DNA from: Chrysoporthe austroafricana
Lineage: Eukaryota; Ascomycota; Sordariomycetes; Diaporthales; Cryphonectriaceae
DNA length: 64,000 bases
NCBI GenBank assembly: GCA_001051155.2
Contig: JYIP02000008.1
Span: 496,001 to 560,000, forward strand
Direction of reading: 5' to 3'
The translations under genes were made by a program, and so were the position numbers. Below, piece by piece: positions 42,101 to 53,802 of the stretch. Each line of letters starts with the position of its first letter. Positions within the stretch are counted from its first letter, which is position 1. The notes beneath the pieces are model-generated. The model saw nothing but the letters and a program-made list of their open reading frames with translations. It made no database searches and had not been told where the DNA came from.

Positions 42101-42698
42101 TGCAGTCGGCTCCAGCACCATTTTATGACGCCCGTAATGACCTGTTATCCAATTTAGCGTCCGGACGGGTGCATTGGTTCGTAAGACATACCATCGGCTC
42201 GGTCATCCGCAGCTCCTGCGCCAGGGTCTCGCCGCGTATCGCATGATTGTCGAAGAAATGGCGTATGAATGTGCGGACAGCGCTGGGATCTGAGGTCGGT
42301 CGGAAAGGTAGGAGCAGGAAGGGGTGATCGAGAGCTGCGCATCAATAAACGTCAGTTGAGCCTTGTGTGCGTGTGTGTGTATGTGAGACGCGACAGAGGA
42401 AGGCGAGAGGCTGTAGCCGGTGCAGGCGCCTAGGACGAAGACGGCCTAAGACAAAGGGAGCTTGCAGGCGCCGCGCGCGCGTGAGCGATCCAGACGCGAG
42501 ATTAATTGACGACGCACCTCTGGTTTTGATCTCCTCGGTACATCGCTTGACCAGCTCGTGTACCTCCTCAGGCTCGACCGAGGATCGAGCCCACGCATCC
42601 GTCCATTGTGGTTTGGCCGGTTGCTGGTCGTAGAGGTCGGCGTTGCCGCCCTTCTTTTTGGACTTGCCGTCCTTCTTGGACCGTGAGAAGATTCCCAT
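39195..42698 (-). CDS. MSB1: MSB1/Mug8 morphogenesis protein
   Basis: Polarity protein with the fungal Msb1/Mug8 (DUF1708) domain, a RhoGAP-like fold; yeast Msb1 acts with Cdc42/Bem1 and Rho1-Pkc1 in budding and growth. Six exons close in frame: 42698-42518, 42334-42192, 42141-42048, 41986-41758, 41704-39363, 39298-39195, for 1030 residues. The first five exons are where the conserved N-terminal fold lies: KPQWTDAWARSSVEP, FLLLPFRPTSDPSAVRTFIRHF, LQGGVVGWDAYELFK, SFKTFIPLSVENGARS, and DATSHLFFAYLRTLG. From about residue 400 it becomes basic and disordered, with SFFSWRRKDKDKD, a Lys-rich block (KKLHKEEKKGGGGFRRLFG), then Gln/Pro/Thr-rich and Glu-rich stretches. The last exon ends ARVAELTNNMDGPQAPGA. 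Introns are 183, 50, 61, 53 and 64 bases. Confidence 0.92.
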
Positions 42699-45600
42699 TG
42701 TCCTGTATCGAGGGATCGATTCTCGGCTTAGGCAGCTCCGGGTATTTGAGACATTCGAGGCTCAAGGCGGGAATCCACTCGCTCGGCGGAGCGCGGTTGG
42801 CGCGTTTGGATCGGTCCGCGAGAGAAGCGTTGTGAGATGTTTGGAAAGTCGAAGATGACGATTTGCGAACCTGGTCACTCCAGCGGAGGTTAATGCGAGT
42901 GATGGCCCAAGGCAATCTCGTCAGATCGGCGGTAGGGTAGATTACTCGGACGGAATTTCTGGGCGGTGGCCGAGCTGCTGCGCGATGTCACAAGATGAAT
43001 CGTGATATGAGGGAGGCTAAGCGATCGCCTTAGGGGGTATCGAGACGTATTGGAGGGGCCAAGTGAGCGACCCTCTGGCGATAATGCCCCCCAGCAGAGA
43101 AAGAAAGGACAAAAAGGGTATCGAAACGATAAAAAAGACCGGCTGCAGGATGATAACGAAAGGGCTGCGAAGAAAACGGTAGGTAACAGTAACTCTTGAG
43201 AAGGAAAAGAAAATAAAAATAAAAAAAAGAGCGGTACACCGGTAGAGGGGAAGCAGCTCTCAGGGGTAGAGGGACTAGAAGGGGAAAGGAGAGGTGATCG
43301 CAGATGGACCTGATGCAGCCTCTGCGCGGGTGCAAGCTTGTACAGGTAACGATTGATAGGCCGCAGGTGAAATTAATTGGACGTGCCCTGTCACCAATCC
43401 GTCAGTCGTTGAGACCTGATACCACCATACGCCAGCTCGGGAATACTCCTCCGTTGTCGAATGCACAGATTAGAATTCAATGATCCTCTCTGGAGGGTTA
43501 AATCCGGAGGTGGCTCGGTGGGGACACTGGACGAGAGGGTTTTCCACATGACGCAGGAGGCATAACTCACGAAATTGACCAGGCACAAACCACCTCGCAG
43601 TCGGCGAGGAGGGTACTTCCTTCGGGTAGGACAACAGGCTGTCGCAGCTGGCGTAGGACGGGCCCTGCGGTGGTTGCTGCGCGGGTCGTGCAACGTGCCG
43701 CCGCGTGCCTCAAGAGAAATTAAAGGCGTTGGGGGGCAGCCTCAGAATGAGCCAGCCGCATGAAGAGGGACTCAATCAAAACTGGGGGTCCAGCTCCCCA
43801 GGCCCAGCTTCTCAAGACCCCTCCTGGCGTCCCCGTCCGTGCCCCTGCTGCTGTTTCTCGCCCAGCACGTTCCACTACTGTCCAGAGTGCCGGTACTTAG
43901 TCTCGAACGTCTGGTCCGGTCGCTGGTGGCTTGACGACGGCGGCGACGACGACGTCTGATGGAGCTGCGTGTCTCTGGCGGGGGCGCAGTCGCGGATGCA
44001 GGTACGGCATGCACTGTCAACTGTAAGAGGCGAGTGGATCGCTCATGCTATCTAAACCTAAAACGCCCGCCAGGTTTCGCTGCGGCCTGGTTGCTGCCAA
44101 TACACAAGTGACAGCATCGCTGCCAATGCCGGCCCAGGGCCCCCATCACCACCAGCCAGGCTTGCTACGCTCGCTTGGTGATTGATGGCTGCTATGTAAG
44201 CGGGAGCTATGGACACCTCCGCGCGCCCGCCTCGCGGCTGTAGTCGACGGGCGCCCTGCTTCAATTTTGCACCGCGGGCGGGTCAGATGATAGCCAGGCA
44301 CGCCAGGCACGCCAGGAACCAAAGTACTGTCCTGGTACTGCACCCAGCCGGCCCACCCATCTAATCCCAGCAACGTCCCGCCCTGGTGGGCAGGTGGGTT
44401 GATGACCTGAGAAAATCTCCGCGCGAAGGTTGGACAGAGCTGGATGGGCTGAGCTGGCTGCTGTCGGGAGGCCACAGCACGGCATAAGAACGTAAGAACG
44501 ACTGGGCGCCTGTTCCAAACCCATGTGTCACCCGCCATCGCAGCGAGACGGACCGTTCACCTCTCGGCACGTCGCCGCCCTGTCGAGAACTTCTGCCGTG
44601 CCAGCGCTTGGGTTTAGCGACCGCCGACCGTCTGCTGCTGGGTTGGGTACTCGGCCTCGGTACATGGCATGTACCAAGTAGGCTTTCATCAGCGATAGCG
44701 AGGTTCGAAATCGTCGAGGATCGCGTCCAACCGTCCCTGCCCCACATCGCGTGTGCCGGGATGACACCCAGCCTTTCCACTCCCAGCGTATTTCCGACCC
44801 TTGCATGAGAGCCTGCAGCGACAGGGTGAGCACCTCATCGGGTGCTATGTATGCCGGTAAGCCGGTACCATACCATAAGGGTAGCTGCTGCCAGCGCATC
44901 GGCGAGAGGGCCAACCACCATCACAGCCGGGTGCACGAGATCAGCAAGCGAACGGGTGCGGCCATTGGGCACCGTCTCGCTCTATGCGCTGGCACTGCAT
45001 CACCAAACATCGACTGAGCGCCACTAGACCCTCGCTCGCCATACCATAGTGCGCACATGCGTAGTAGGGCTTCGTCAAGATAAGAAGACCCTCTCTACCT
45101 AGACCCGGCAGGGCGCCCGGCCAATTAAGCTCACCCCGGTGGCTCGCTGACGACCTGCATGTCGCCATGCAGGTTCTCGCCTCGGACCTGCATCTGCCAT
45201 CCCCTCGTGCCACGCCTCGGGGCGAGCTCCCAAGCTAATCCAGCCAACCGCCTGCAAGCTCACCTTTCGGTACTTGAGATGTTGGGGGGCCGCCCGAGCC
45301 GACTTCACTTGGTATTCGACGTGCTGCTCTCGAGAGGCAGAGAATCTCGGCCGCGCGGCCCCAGAGGTCTCGATGCCCGCTAGCTAGGTGCCCGACCTGC
45401 CCGGAGTTGTTCTGGTACACAAGACGCGCGATTGGGATCGGCCACTATTGACATTGTCTGGCACAGATGGAACCCTTGCGGCCGGCCTACAGACATGGGG
45501 CCACATCCTTTTCGCCGGGACAGACAGCACCACGAACGGCGATGACTCGCGGCACGTGGTATTCATGCAGTGATCGGAACGCTGCCGGGCATCCCCAGAG

Positions 45601-46365
45601 GCCCAGCAGCGACCGGCGACCAGCGACATAGACCTACAACCACAGTACGGTCGAGCACCCCGCGAGCACCCCAAAAAGGCCACCACTGATTCTTCGCAGT
45701 GGAAAGGTCACAAAAGGACTCCTACCGAAGTACTCGCACCTGTATCAGAGGGGTCACGCTCACCTAACCCACAGACACATTTCACCGCAGCAATTTCCCC
45801 TCTGGCCACAGCAGATTGCCATAGTAAGATGACATGTTGCCCTGTGGCTTGCTGCTAACTAGGTTGAGCCGCCCAGGGTGAAACGGCGGGCTTCGAATAG
45901 TACATAGTACCGCCGCCACTCCACTGACCCACATCACCCGATCTTGGTGAGTGGTACCCTATCCATACCACGCGGGCTTGTCACCAAAGGGAGACGACGG
46001 AGTCGGACCAAGCTCCCTAAACCAGGCTTTCAGAGGTCTTGTTCCCGGAGTCTGCCGAACCAAGATGCGTGGCTGACTGAAAGACTACGGCATCTTTCTC
46101 TTGGGGCAGCTATTTACCCCGGCAGGCGGCGTGACCGAGCCGTGTCATCGGCGACAACCGCTTCTAGAACGTATGGACGTGATGGGTTGCAGGAAGGGGG
46201 GGCTTTGTCATTGGAGACGTATCGCCGCCACTTAGGTAGAATTCGAAAACAACGGGCGGCATCCGCCATGACGCTCCACGACCACCGCGTCAACGGCGCA
46301 GCGGAGTCCCAAAGAGCTTCCAGGGCCGCAGTGTCTATTCTGTACCTGCACCTTGCCGCCGTCTA
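42699..46365. other. Gene-free spacer, 3.7 kb
   Basis: Upstream of MSB1 and downstream of the F-box gene (both minus strand). I see no supported gene. Frames such as 45944-46387 and 44361-44780 lack domains or splice logic. Contains a purine/A-rich stretch around 43080-43260 and a GCCAGGCAC direct repeat at 44293-44315. Confidence 0.55.
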
Positions 46366-48019
46366 TCAGCTCTCTCCAAATCCGTAGGTCCTGACCCGAC
46401 TGAAGAACCACGGCCTGTTATTGTCACTCCGAAGGGTGAACTCGTCCCACACGGCGCTCGTCTTGTTGAAGCTGTAGAAACCCCTCCACACCAGCTTGTT
46501 ATTCCGCGCGCCCTTGCCCCCCGATCGCAGGCTCAGGTCCATGCGGTACAGATAGTTCCCGCCGCCGTCAGACTCCACGAATAAGTCGCCCTCCGAGTCC
46601 GCGAGGCTAACCTGCTCCCCGTCGCTCGCCTTCCTCTCATAGTCGGCGGCGGAGCTCAGCTTCCACCTTGCGGGCAACGCGGGGTACATCACATGGGACG
46701 GGAGGTGGCTCATTGCCCCGCCCTTGTGCAGTGCCATGTTTTCCTTCGTTATGTGGTGTACGACCGCTGAGGGTTCTTCGACTGTGCAGAGTGAAATCGC
46801 CGTCCCGTCTCTGAATAGGCGCAGGTAGCGGTAGTAAGTCACTATGTGCACAGGACTGTTCCAAGTGATCGAGTTGACCTGCTGACCGGGCCGGATGTAG
46901 TTTATAGTGCTTATGTAGCATCCGTTGAACCGTATGCGTGGTCTGCTCCGGAACATCTTCTGCCAGGAGCACTGGTACGTCGTGTTGAATAATGCGATCG
47001 TCGTTGCGTAGGCCTCCTCCTCTCGCCTCCGCGCGAGTTCGTTCGGGTCGGAGTCGGCATCAAGAAGGCCGTTCTTGATGGCGAGGTCTCGCCGGGCGGA
47101 CTCCGGGATTGGCCGCCAGTTGGGGTGCACTTGGAAGTCATAGTGCATGCATGTGAAGCCGAATTTCGAGCCGAGGCAGATCTGCCGCCAAACGCTGTCT
47201 TCTGTGCCGACGAGCCAGGCGAAGCGCCTGCATACACGGGACAGCCGGACGAAATCGCCTACGTCGGCTATGGCGACGTCTTGTAGGATATGGACGAGGA
47301 TCTCTTCGGGCAGCGAGGCGATGGGGCATGGAGGTTTGGGCATGCCCTTTATTGGTGGCGCCGCAGGCTCGATCTTGAGTCCGGCGAAGCTGGCGATCAG
47401 CTCTTCGGCTGTCAGGGGCTTGCCTTCTGATGATACCGTTGTCGACGACGCCTGGGCAGTGGTTGTAGGCTTGCTTGGCTTTGCCGACTTGGCCCATGCC
47501 GCCGCGAAGTGCTTGGTCTTGTACTTCTGGTCGACTTTGTGATCCATCTGAACCAAAGAAATGTCAGAATAGGCGGGAACAGACTCCATATAGCAGGGGA
47601 CGCACTCTGAAGGCCTTTCGGTACAGTGTCAGGCTGTCTCCCAGAGAGCCCTGCGTTTCCTTCTCAACCGCGCGCTCATAATGGTCCAGTGCCGTGACCG
47701 GCTCTCCCTTTTCCTTCTCATCTTGCTTTTTCGCGTGTATAGGTTCGGGTTCGTCGAATGCCCTGGTCTCCACATAGTCCTCATCCGTGTCGATGACCTT
47801 CGGCTTCCCGGAGCTCAGGTGGCTCGGCCGGGGCGGCGCCGGTGCGTTGCCTATGGAGCTCTCGGTGAGGATGGGTACAGCGGTCTCCTGCTGGTGCTGC
47901 TGCTGGTGCTGCTGCTGTTGGTGCGGAGCAGAGAGCGCGGTATTTCTTGCCCGGACCTCGGCACGCCATTGCTCACGGAAGGACTCGAGCTCCGGGTTGG
48001 GTTCCTGAGGGGCGTCCAT
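46366..48019 (-). CDS. F-box protein (Hrt3/Pof7-like)
   Basis: Substrate adaptor of an SCF ubiquitin ligase. Exons 48019-47606 and 47547-46366 (58-base intron, phase 0), 531 residues. The N-terminus (1-100) is Gln-rich and disordered. Around residues 105-145 is a TPR/MIT-like repeat: ALDHYERAVEKETQGSLGDSL, YRKAF joined to RMDHKVDQKYKTKHF across the intron. The F-box is about residues 213-262: PIASLPEEILVHILQDV, LSRVCRRFAWLV, VWRQIC. After it come the Hrt3/Pof7-type blocks (SWQKMFRSRPRIRFNGCYIS, ITWNSPVHIVTYYRYLRLF) and the closing WFFSRVRTYGFGES. This order matches Hrt3/Pof7 proteins. Divergent from the mitochondrial carrier gene; 913 bases lie between ATGs. Confidence 0.92.
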
Positions 48020-48932
48020 GGTTGAGGCGGAGGGGAAGGCGGAGGGGAAGGTGGTGGTGGTGGAGGAGTGAAGGGGCTTGATTATAAATACAACGACCGA
48101 GTGGCCAGTGGGATTTTCGAGGGGCCTGAGGATGAGATGCTATTATGGGGCCATCCATCGGAAGAGTGTGAGCGGGATGTGCTATGCTCAGAGAGTGATC
48201 TGGCTTAGGATAGTAGAGAGTCTGGTGCTGGGTGAGAAGAACGTCTGTAAGTCGTTTCGTCACGCCGCTCGAGGGAGCGAAACGGCCGCCTGCAGGGTAA
48301 GCTTATCTTATCAGTGACGATATATTCCATTTGCACTCAGTAACTCCAACCTCCCCTCCAGGGACCTGCCTGCTCGCCACCGCCGCTGTGCATCGTCGCC
48401 CCCGGGATGGAGAAGCCCAGGTAGGAAAAAGGGTATGTTCAAGGTGAGGAAAGAGAAGCGGCGGTTCAGATCTTGAATATCGCCCCCCCGAGGCCTGTAA
48501 AGTGGTCGCCGAGGTCTGGACCCCCAGTACCGCGAGACCGGAGAGCTAAGCCGCCAGATTCACCAATGACAGAGGCGGAGTGGGGGTGACATCATGTCCT
48601 TGCAACGGTCCCGCTGAGAGCTGCCCGCGCCGCGCCCTTGCGCTGCCAAACACCCCCGTCCAGAAAAAGAACGGCGCCGAATTTCTGGTATCAGAAAATC
48701 TATCCCCGAACTTCCAGCCAGAAGATAAACACCCAGCGCGACTCATTACACAACCACTTCCTTGCGACATCTGCATCCAACACCATCAGCGGCTGCCACC
48801 ACAACGACATCTCGAGTTTGCACGCCCGACGCGGCCTCTTCTCCACCTCCACCCCCACGCGCTCGGCGTGACTGGACTGCACGACTCGGGCTGCGCGGGC
48901 AGGCTTCACGCGCGGAGCTTGGTGCACCCGGC
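48020..48932. promoter_or_regulatory. Divergent upstream region of the F-box and MTM1-like genes
   Basis: About 913 bases. Pyrimidine-rich runs lie towards the carrier start. No specific site is claimed. Confidence 0.4.
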
Positions 48933-50322
48933 ATGGCCAGCGCCCTCGCAGACAGCCCGCATGGGCAGAACCATGACCGGTTGGATCGCAACGACGTTCC
49001 GAGCACCCGCCACGTGCTGCCGACTGAGCAGGACAGGAGTGATGGCGACCCGCTCCCCGATATCACACCCATCCAGAAGATGCTGTCTGCTACGTCGGGC
49101 AGCCTGCTAACTGGACTGACGAGTGCGTGCCACCTCTTTCTGCCTCGTGGCACACACAGCATGCTAATACCAGGCAGTGACGCCGCTAGATGTCGTCCGA
49201 GTACGTTGGCAGTCGCAGAGCGTGCAGCAGCCGAGCCCTGCGAAGAACACGGCATTCGCCAAGCTCCCCATAAATGCACCCGACACCTTCCGGCCCGCCA
49301 ATCTTGGTGTGACTGCCTGCTGCAGGGAGGTGTTCTTCGCGAACAACAACGCCGAGGTCTGTGTCGTTGGTCCTCACGTCAACGGGCCCATAAGAGGGCT
49401 CGAGTGCGCAGTGGAGGAGACCCAAAAGAGAACGTTTACATCCACATTCGATGGGATGCGCAAGATTGCTAGGAACGAAGGGTTGTTCACACTATGGAGA
49501 GGGCTGTCACCGACGCTGCTCATGGCTATACCAGCCAACATGATCTACTTCACGGGATATGAATGGCTGCGGTACGACAAAAAGAGCCCCCTTGCGTGGA
49601 TGGACAGTGATTCGGCACCACTGGTGGCGGGAGCAGTCGCGAGAGTTGTCGCCGCCACATCCATTGGTCCTATCGAGTTATTCCGGACGAAGCTCCAGGC
49701 CTCCCACGGCGACACGGCTGCCGGCCACGTCAAAGACACGCTGCAGAGTATGCAGGACTCGGTCAGGACGCACGGCTATCGGTCGCTCTGGCGAGGCCTC
49801 AGCTTGACATTGTGGAGGGATGTACCGTTCTCAGCCATGTATTGGTGGGGCTATGAGACTGTACGGGCCAGACTTACAGAGGCCCGAGAGCGTGGCCGGG
49901 GCCGGACGTACGAGGGCGATATTCGCGCGCGGCGACGGTCACAGAGCCAGGAAAACCATCGAGAAACATTTGCGGACAGTTTCCTCGCAGGCTCGTTGTC
50001 GGGAGCCATGGCTTGTATCGCCACCATGCCATTCGATGTCGGCAAGACCCGGACGCAGGTGTACCAGAACACTGGGAAGTCCATAGCGGGCGATGCCGGC
50101 AAGGCAGCTGCGGCGCCCGAGGAGCAGACCATGTTCGACCTCCTCCGCCATATCGTCAAGACTGAGGGCGTTCCTGGGCTGTTCAGGGGCTGGATGCCGC
50201 GTGTGATGAAGGTTGCGCCGGCGTGCGCAATCATGATCAGCAGCTTTGAGATGGGCAAGAAGGTGTTCAGGGACGTCAACGAGCGGGCACTGAAAAAGCA
50301 GCAAGAGCAAGATGTGGACTGA
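48933..50322 (+). CDS. MTM1: Mitochondrial carrier, MTM1/SLC25A39-SLC25A40 type
   Basis: Inner-membrane carrier, 444 residues, exons 48933-49122 and 49178-50322 (55-base intron with a near-consensus branch site GCTAATAC). The human homologues import glutathione; yeast Mtm1 is linked to manganese/iron handling for Sod2. The three repeats carry PLDVVRVR (residues 66-73), PIELFRTK and PFDVGKTR, the carrier PX[D/E]XX[K/R]X[K/R] signatures, each followed by helix pairs, e.g. NEGLFTLWRGL, HGYRSLWRGLS and TEGVPGLFRGW. The long first matrix loop includes a cysteine cluster (ACCREVF, then AEVC, then GLEC) that resembles the loop described as iron-sulfur sensing in SLC25A39. Start ATG at 48933; the frame is open further upstream but that translates a low-complexity leader. 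Confidence 0.94.
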
Positions 50323-51287
50323 GGCGTTGGCATTCGATAATCTCCACTTTTGAGAGCATGGCACTGCACGGCGTTCGGTTCTAGACAAAGGCTTTGGCAT
50401 GCATTCTGGCGTTCATTTACTAGGGAATACGGCTCCATCAGGTACGGAGAGCGTGCACTTCTTGAGGATTAGAAGCCCTTGCAAGTCTGCATGTCTGCGT
50501 TGACTTTCACATTTACTGTACTGTATACTAGCAAAAATAAGGGGCAAAACACCAATTCTTAACCTTGTGAAATCTGAGGCGCGAGGAAGAGAGTAGCAGC
50601 TAGAATGACATGGTACAAATGCCGAAATATAACCACCCTATTCATAATCATGTACATGAAGGGCGCATCCGTGTGCTAGCCGTAGTTTCTTAAGTGATAC
50701 CGACCTCCTTTTTTGCTCCTTCCCCAGGTCAACCTCTTGGTTCTTCTTTTTTTAGAAAGAAGAATAAGACATTTATCAATTAAAGTTCGAACCAGTGACA
50801 GTAATGGCTGAACTTGGAGGGAAATATTCAAGCAATTTGGTAAAGCGCCACTGATACAGCGGTAGCGACAACAGTCAAACCACGGAATTCAGGTGGGAGC
50901 AGCTCGAAATGGTAGACGACGTCTTGATGGAGCATCTATCGAGCTCAACTGTCAGCTCTCGCACGTTCATCCGATGCCGCCATGCTGTAACAGAGCGTGC
51001 GGGAGAGATACGGCCCTGCTATCACATGCGGTTGCGGTTTCTGAGGATTTGGAACGTCCCCACACCTCTTCTCTGAAGGGACTCCAATTATGCGTCGCAA
51101 GCCGCAGCCGCGTTGCAGTACCGTTTAACCTGCAGCACACCACTAACCAAGCGAACCACTTAGCGATGCACGCACCCCTGACGGAACCTCAGCTCAACCT
51201 TCAGCACACCCCAGGTGAACCAAGCAGGGGGGCTCCGAGATGAAAAGCGGACGACTTTCTCGATTTCCCCCACGTGGTCTGACAATG

Positions 51288-51414
51288 ATAGTAAAAAAAA
51301 AAAAATTATTAAAAAAAAAAAAAGAGGAAGAGAGAGAGGGGGAGAAAGAGAAGAAAAAAAAAGAAGGGAATGAAAAGAAAAGAAGGGTTGGCAAAAAAAA
51401 AAAAACAGAGCTCT
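51288..51414. repeat. Polypurine (A/G-rich) tract
   Basis: About 125 bases of nearly pure A and G on the + strand, including four A-runs of 9-13 with GAGAGAGG and GAAGGG blocks between them; only a short ATTATT break and single T/C bases interrupt it. Confidence 0.9.
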
Positions 51415-51636
51415 CTTTAAGCTCTGAATCATCAGTGGGCACGTTGCAAGCAGATTTGGCTTTTATAAAGAAATATACCGGAGTGCGTGCTGTAGAAACT
51501 GATACGTCTCGACTCTGGCAGAGCGCACGCAGGAAAAGTGAGTACCTGGCTTCCGCCATAGTCCCTGCGGAGATTGCAGATGACCAGCTATGATCGGAAT
51601 TGCATCCTATTAGCAAGCAGATCCGGAGTCTCAAGG

Positions 51637-51684
51637 TTGGGTGGGTGGGTGTGTTTGTGGGTGTGTGAGTGTGTGTGTGTCTGT
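51637..51684. repeat. GT-rich microsatellite
   Basis: (GGGT)n followed by (GT)n with few interruptions. Confidence 0.8.
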
Positions 51685-52142
51685 ATGCACGCCAATTGTC
51701 ACATCCCACCTTTGTCTTTCGTCTATTGCGAGCGGAAGCCACGAAAGCGAAAGTCCTGGCTGCGATTTCAGCTCACGCATGCGGACCCTGGGACCTGGCT
51801 TTTACTTTGCTTTATCGAGCCTGCCCTCTTCCCTGGTCCCCTCTAGGCTCAACGGCGGAGGCGGGAGTGCCAGGAAAATTGCGACACGACGCATGACCTG
51901 GCCCGCTAGTGATATCTTGGGTATCTTACACGTTGGTGTCCCCTGTAATTTGAGCCTTTGTGCATCTGACAGCACGTTGTGTCCCGCATCCTGCGGTTTG
52001 GCCAACTGATAAAGACGGTGATCTCGGACGGACTGCTTGTACAGTTGGGGTCGTCTGGCTGCAGCGAGGTACTCCATCACATTTTCGAGCCGATCCACGC
52101 ACGCCTCGGCACGAGCAGAGGAGCCGCGAACCTCCATCCACA

Positions 52143-53802
52143 ATGGCGTCCGGTGGACAGCCATGGACCGGGAGCCTTACAGGTGCGGGCAAGTTTCGGA
52201 GATGTCCACTCACGAGACGCCATTTCGACTAACGTGTCGCCCAGCCAAACTCGAGGCGGTCACCGGGCTCTTGGAGAAATTGACGAAAGACCTCGAGGAG
52301 CACGACCTCACCACAGAACGTCAGCAATATCTCCACCGACGTCATTGAAGGTCACCGTCTCTGACTGCTCACAGAACGCGACGCCGCTTTGGAGGAGCTC
52401 AAGGTCTACGGGAGAGATCCCAGAGGCGCAGCTCCCATATTCACCAAGGAGGTCAGTTGAGAACTGCAGGAAATGATCTATGGCAAGGGAGGCTGAAACT
52501 CGGGACAGGGCATAAGGACGCTCACAAGGCACGCCTTCGACACCGAGACGATATCAACATCACACAACGCGCTAAGATGCCTCGCCAACGCCATGCTCAT
52601 CAAGCCCGAGGCGCGGCAGATGTTTGTCGACCTAGGCTATGAATCCAAGGCGTGTGCGCAGCTGAAGCGAGACACGTGGGATGACGAGTTCCTATTATCG
52701 AGAATAATCTTCCTCACGACCTACGGGACGAACGTCGATCTTCTGAAGCTCATCGATGAGTACGGGCTGGCAGAGACCGTCGTCGCGAGACTGGCAAAGC
52801 ATGCCGACCTCGCCTCCAGTGCTGGGAAGGAGGAGGTGGATCCGATGCAGGACATGGCGCTGTGCGAGACGTTGAGACTGCTGTTCAACGTCACGCATTT
52901 CTGCAAGGCGAAGGTCGATGCATTCACACCGGCAGTACCCCACATCTTGACACTCCTTACCAGACGCGACCTGACGCCATCACAACCACTCGACGGGCCC
53001 TTCAGCCCCCTGGTAAATGCGCTTGTCAACCTCAAACTTGACAGTGCCGAAGCGCAAGCGGTCCTGTACCCGGAAGGCGACGCACAAACCTCCGTAGTGG
53101 ACCGCCTCATCCACATCCTTGATCTCTCTATGCAAAAATACAGCGACAACGAGCTCGAGCAGACCGTCACGCCCCTCGTCTCCGTCCTCCGGCTCCTTCA
53201 CGAATCCGCCCCCGGGCCCGTCAAGACCTTCATCCACGGCAAACTTCTCCCTGCACCCGAGGACAGGCAAAAGGTCCTAGGCCGCGGGGAGACGTTACCG
53301 TCCAGACTCCTGCGCAACACGACCAACGCTCTCACCCCACAGCTGCGCGACACCATCTCGCACTTCCTCTTCGAGATGTCGGACAAGGACGCGAACAAGT
53401 TCGTGGACAATGTCGGGTACGGCTATGCGTCGGGTTTCCTATTCCAGAACAACATACCCGTGCCGCAGAACGCGGCGGGCGGGGAGGATGAGGGAACTGG
53501 GCCTGGAAGTAGACCGGTCAACCCGATAACGGGGCAGTTCTTGGATCGGGAGACGGCACCGGAGATCCCGGAGATGACGGATGAGGAGAAGGAGAGGGAG
53601 GCAGAGAGGTTGTTCGTCCTGTTTGAGAGGTAGGCTGCCCTGACTTGTGACCTAGCTTCTGTCGTGGTGGGATGCGTGCTAACTGTCTCGCAGGCTCAAG
53701 AGGATCGGCATCGTCGACGTGCAGAACCCCGTCGAGCAGGCCTTTCGAGAGGGTCGTTTTCAGGACATCAAGGATGATGAGAGGGTGGAAGAGCTGGACT
53801 AG
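52143..53802 (+). CDS. RIC8: RIC8 / synembryn, G-alpha chaperone and exchange factor
   Basis: Cytosolic armadillo-fold protein that folds and activates heterotrimeric G-alpha subunits; in Neurospora and Magnaporthe it is required for normal growth and development. Five exons: 52143-52182, 52245-52319, 52375-52451, 52509-53629, 53694-53802 (introns 62, 55, 57 and 64 bases), 473 residues. All joins restore the conserved N-terminus: TGSLT|AKLEAVTGLLEKLT, LTTE|QRDAALEELKVYGRD, IFTKE|GIRTLTRHAFD. The fourth exon holds the main helical repeats: HNALRCLANAMLIKPEARQ, FLTTYGTNVDLLKLIDEYG, LRLLFNVTHFCKAKVD, PLVSVLRLLHESAPGP. The C-terminus ends with EIPEMTDEEKEREAERLFVLF, then RLKRIGIVDVQNPVE and an acidic tail. 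The first exon encodes only 13 residues. Confidence 0.94.

Larger units (their letters stand above)
50323..52142. other. Gene-free spacer with a polypurine tract
   Basis: About 1.8 kb between the carrier and RIC8. Contains a purine-only-like tract (51288-51414) and a GT-rich run (51637-51684), both listed separately. No gene is supported. Confidence 0.55.

Noticed and set aside
50783..50791. GTTCGAAC resembling a tRNA T-loop
   Set aside because: No pairing T-arm or acceptor stem around it on either strand.
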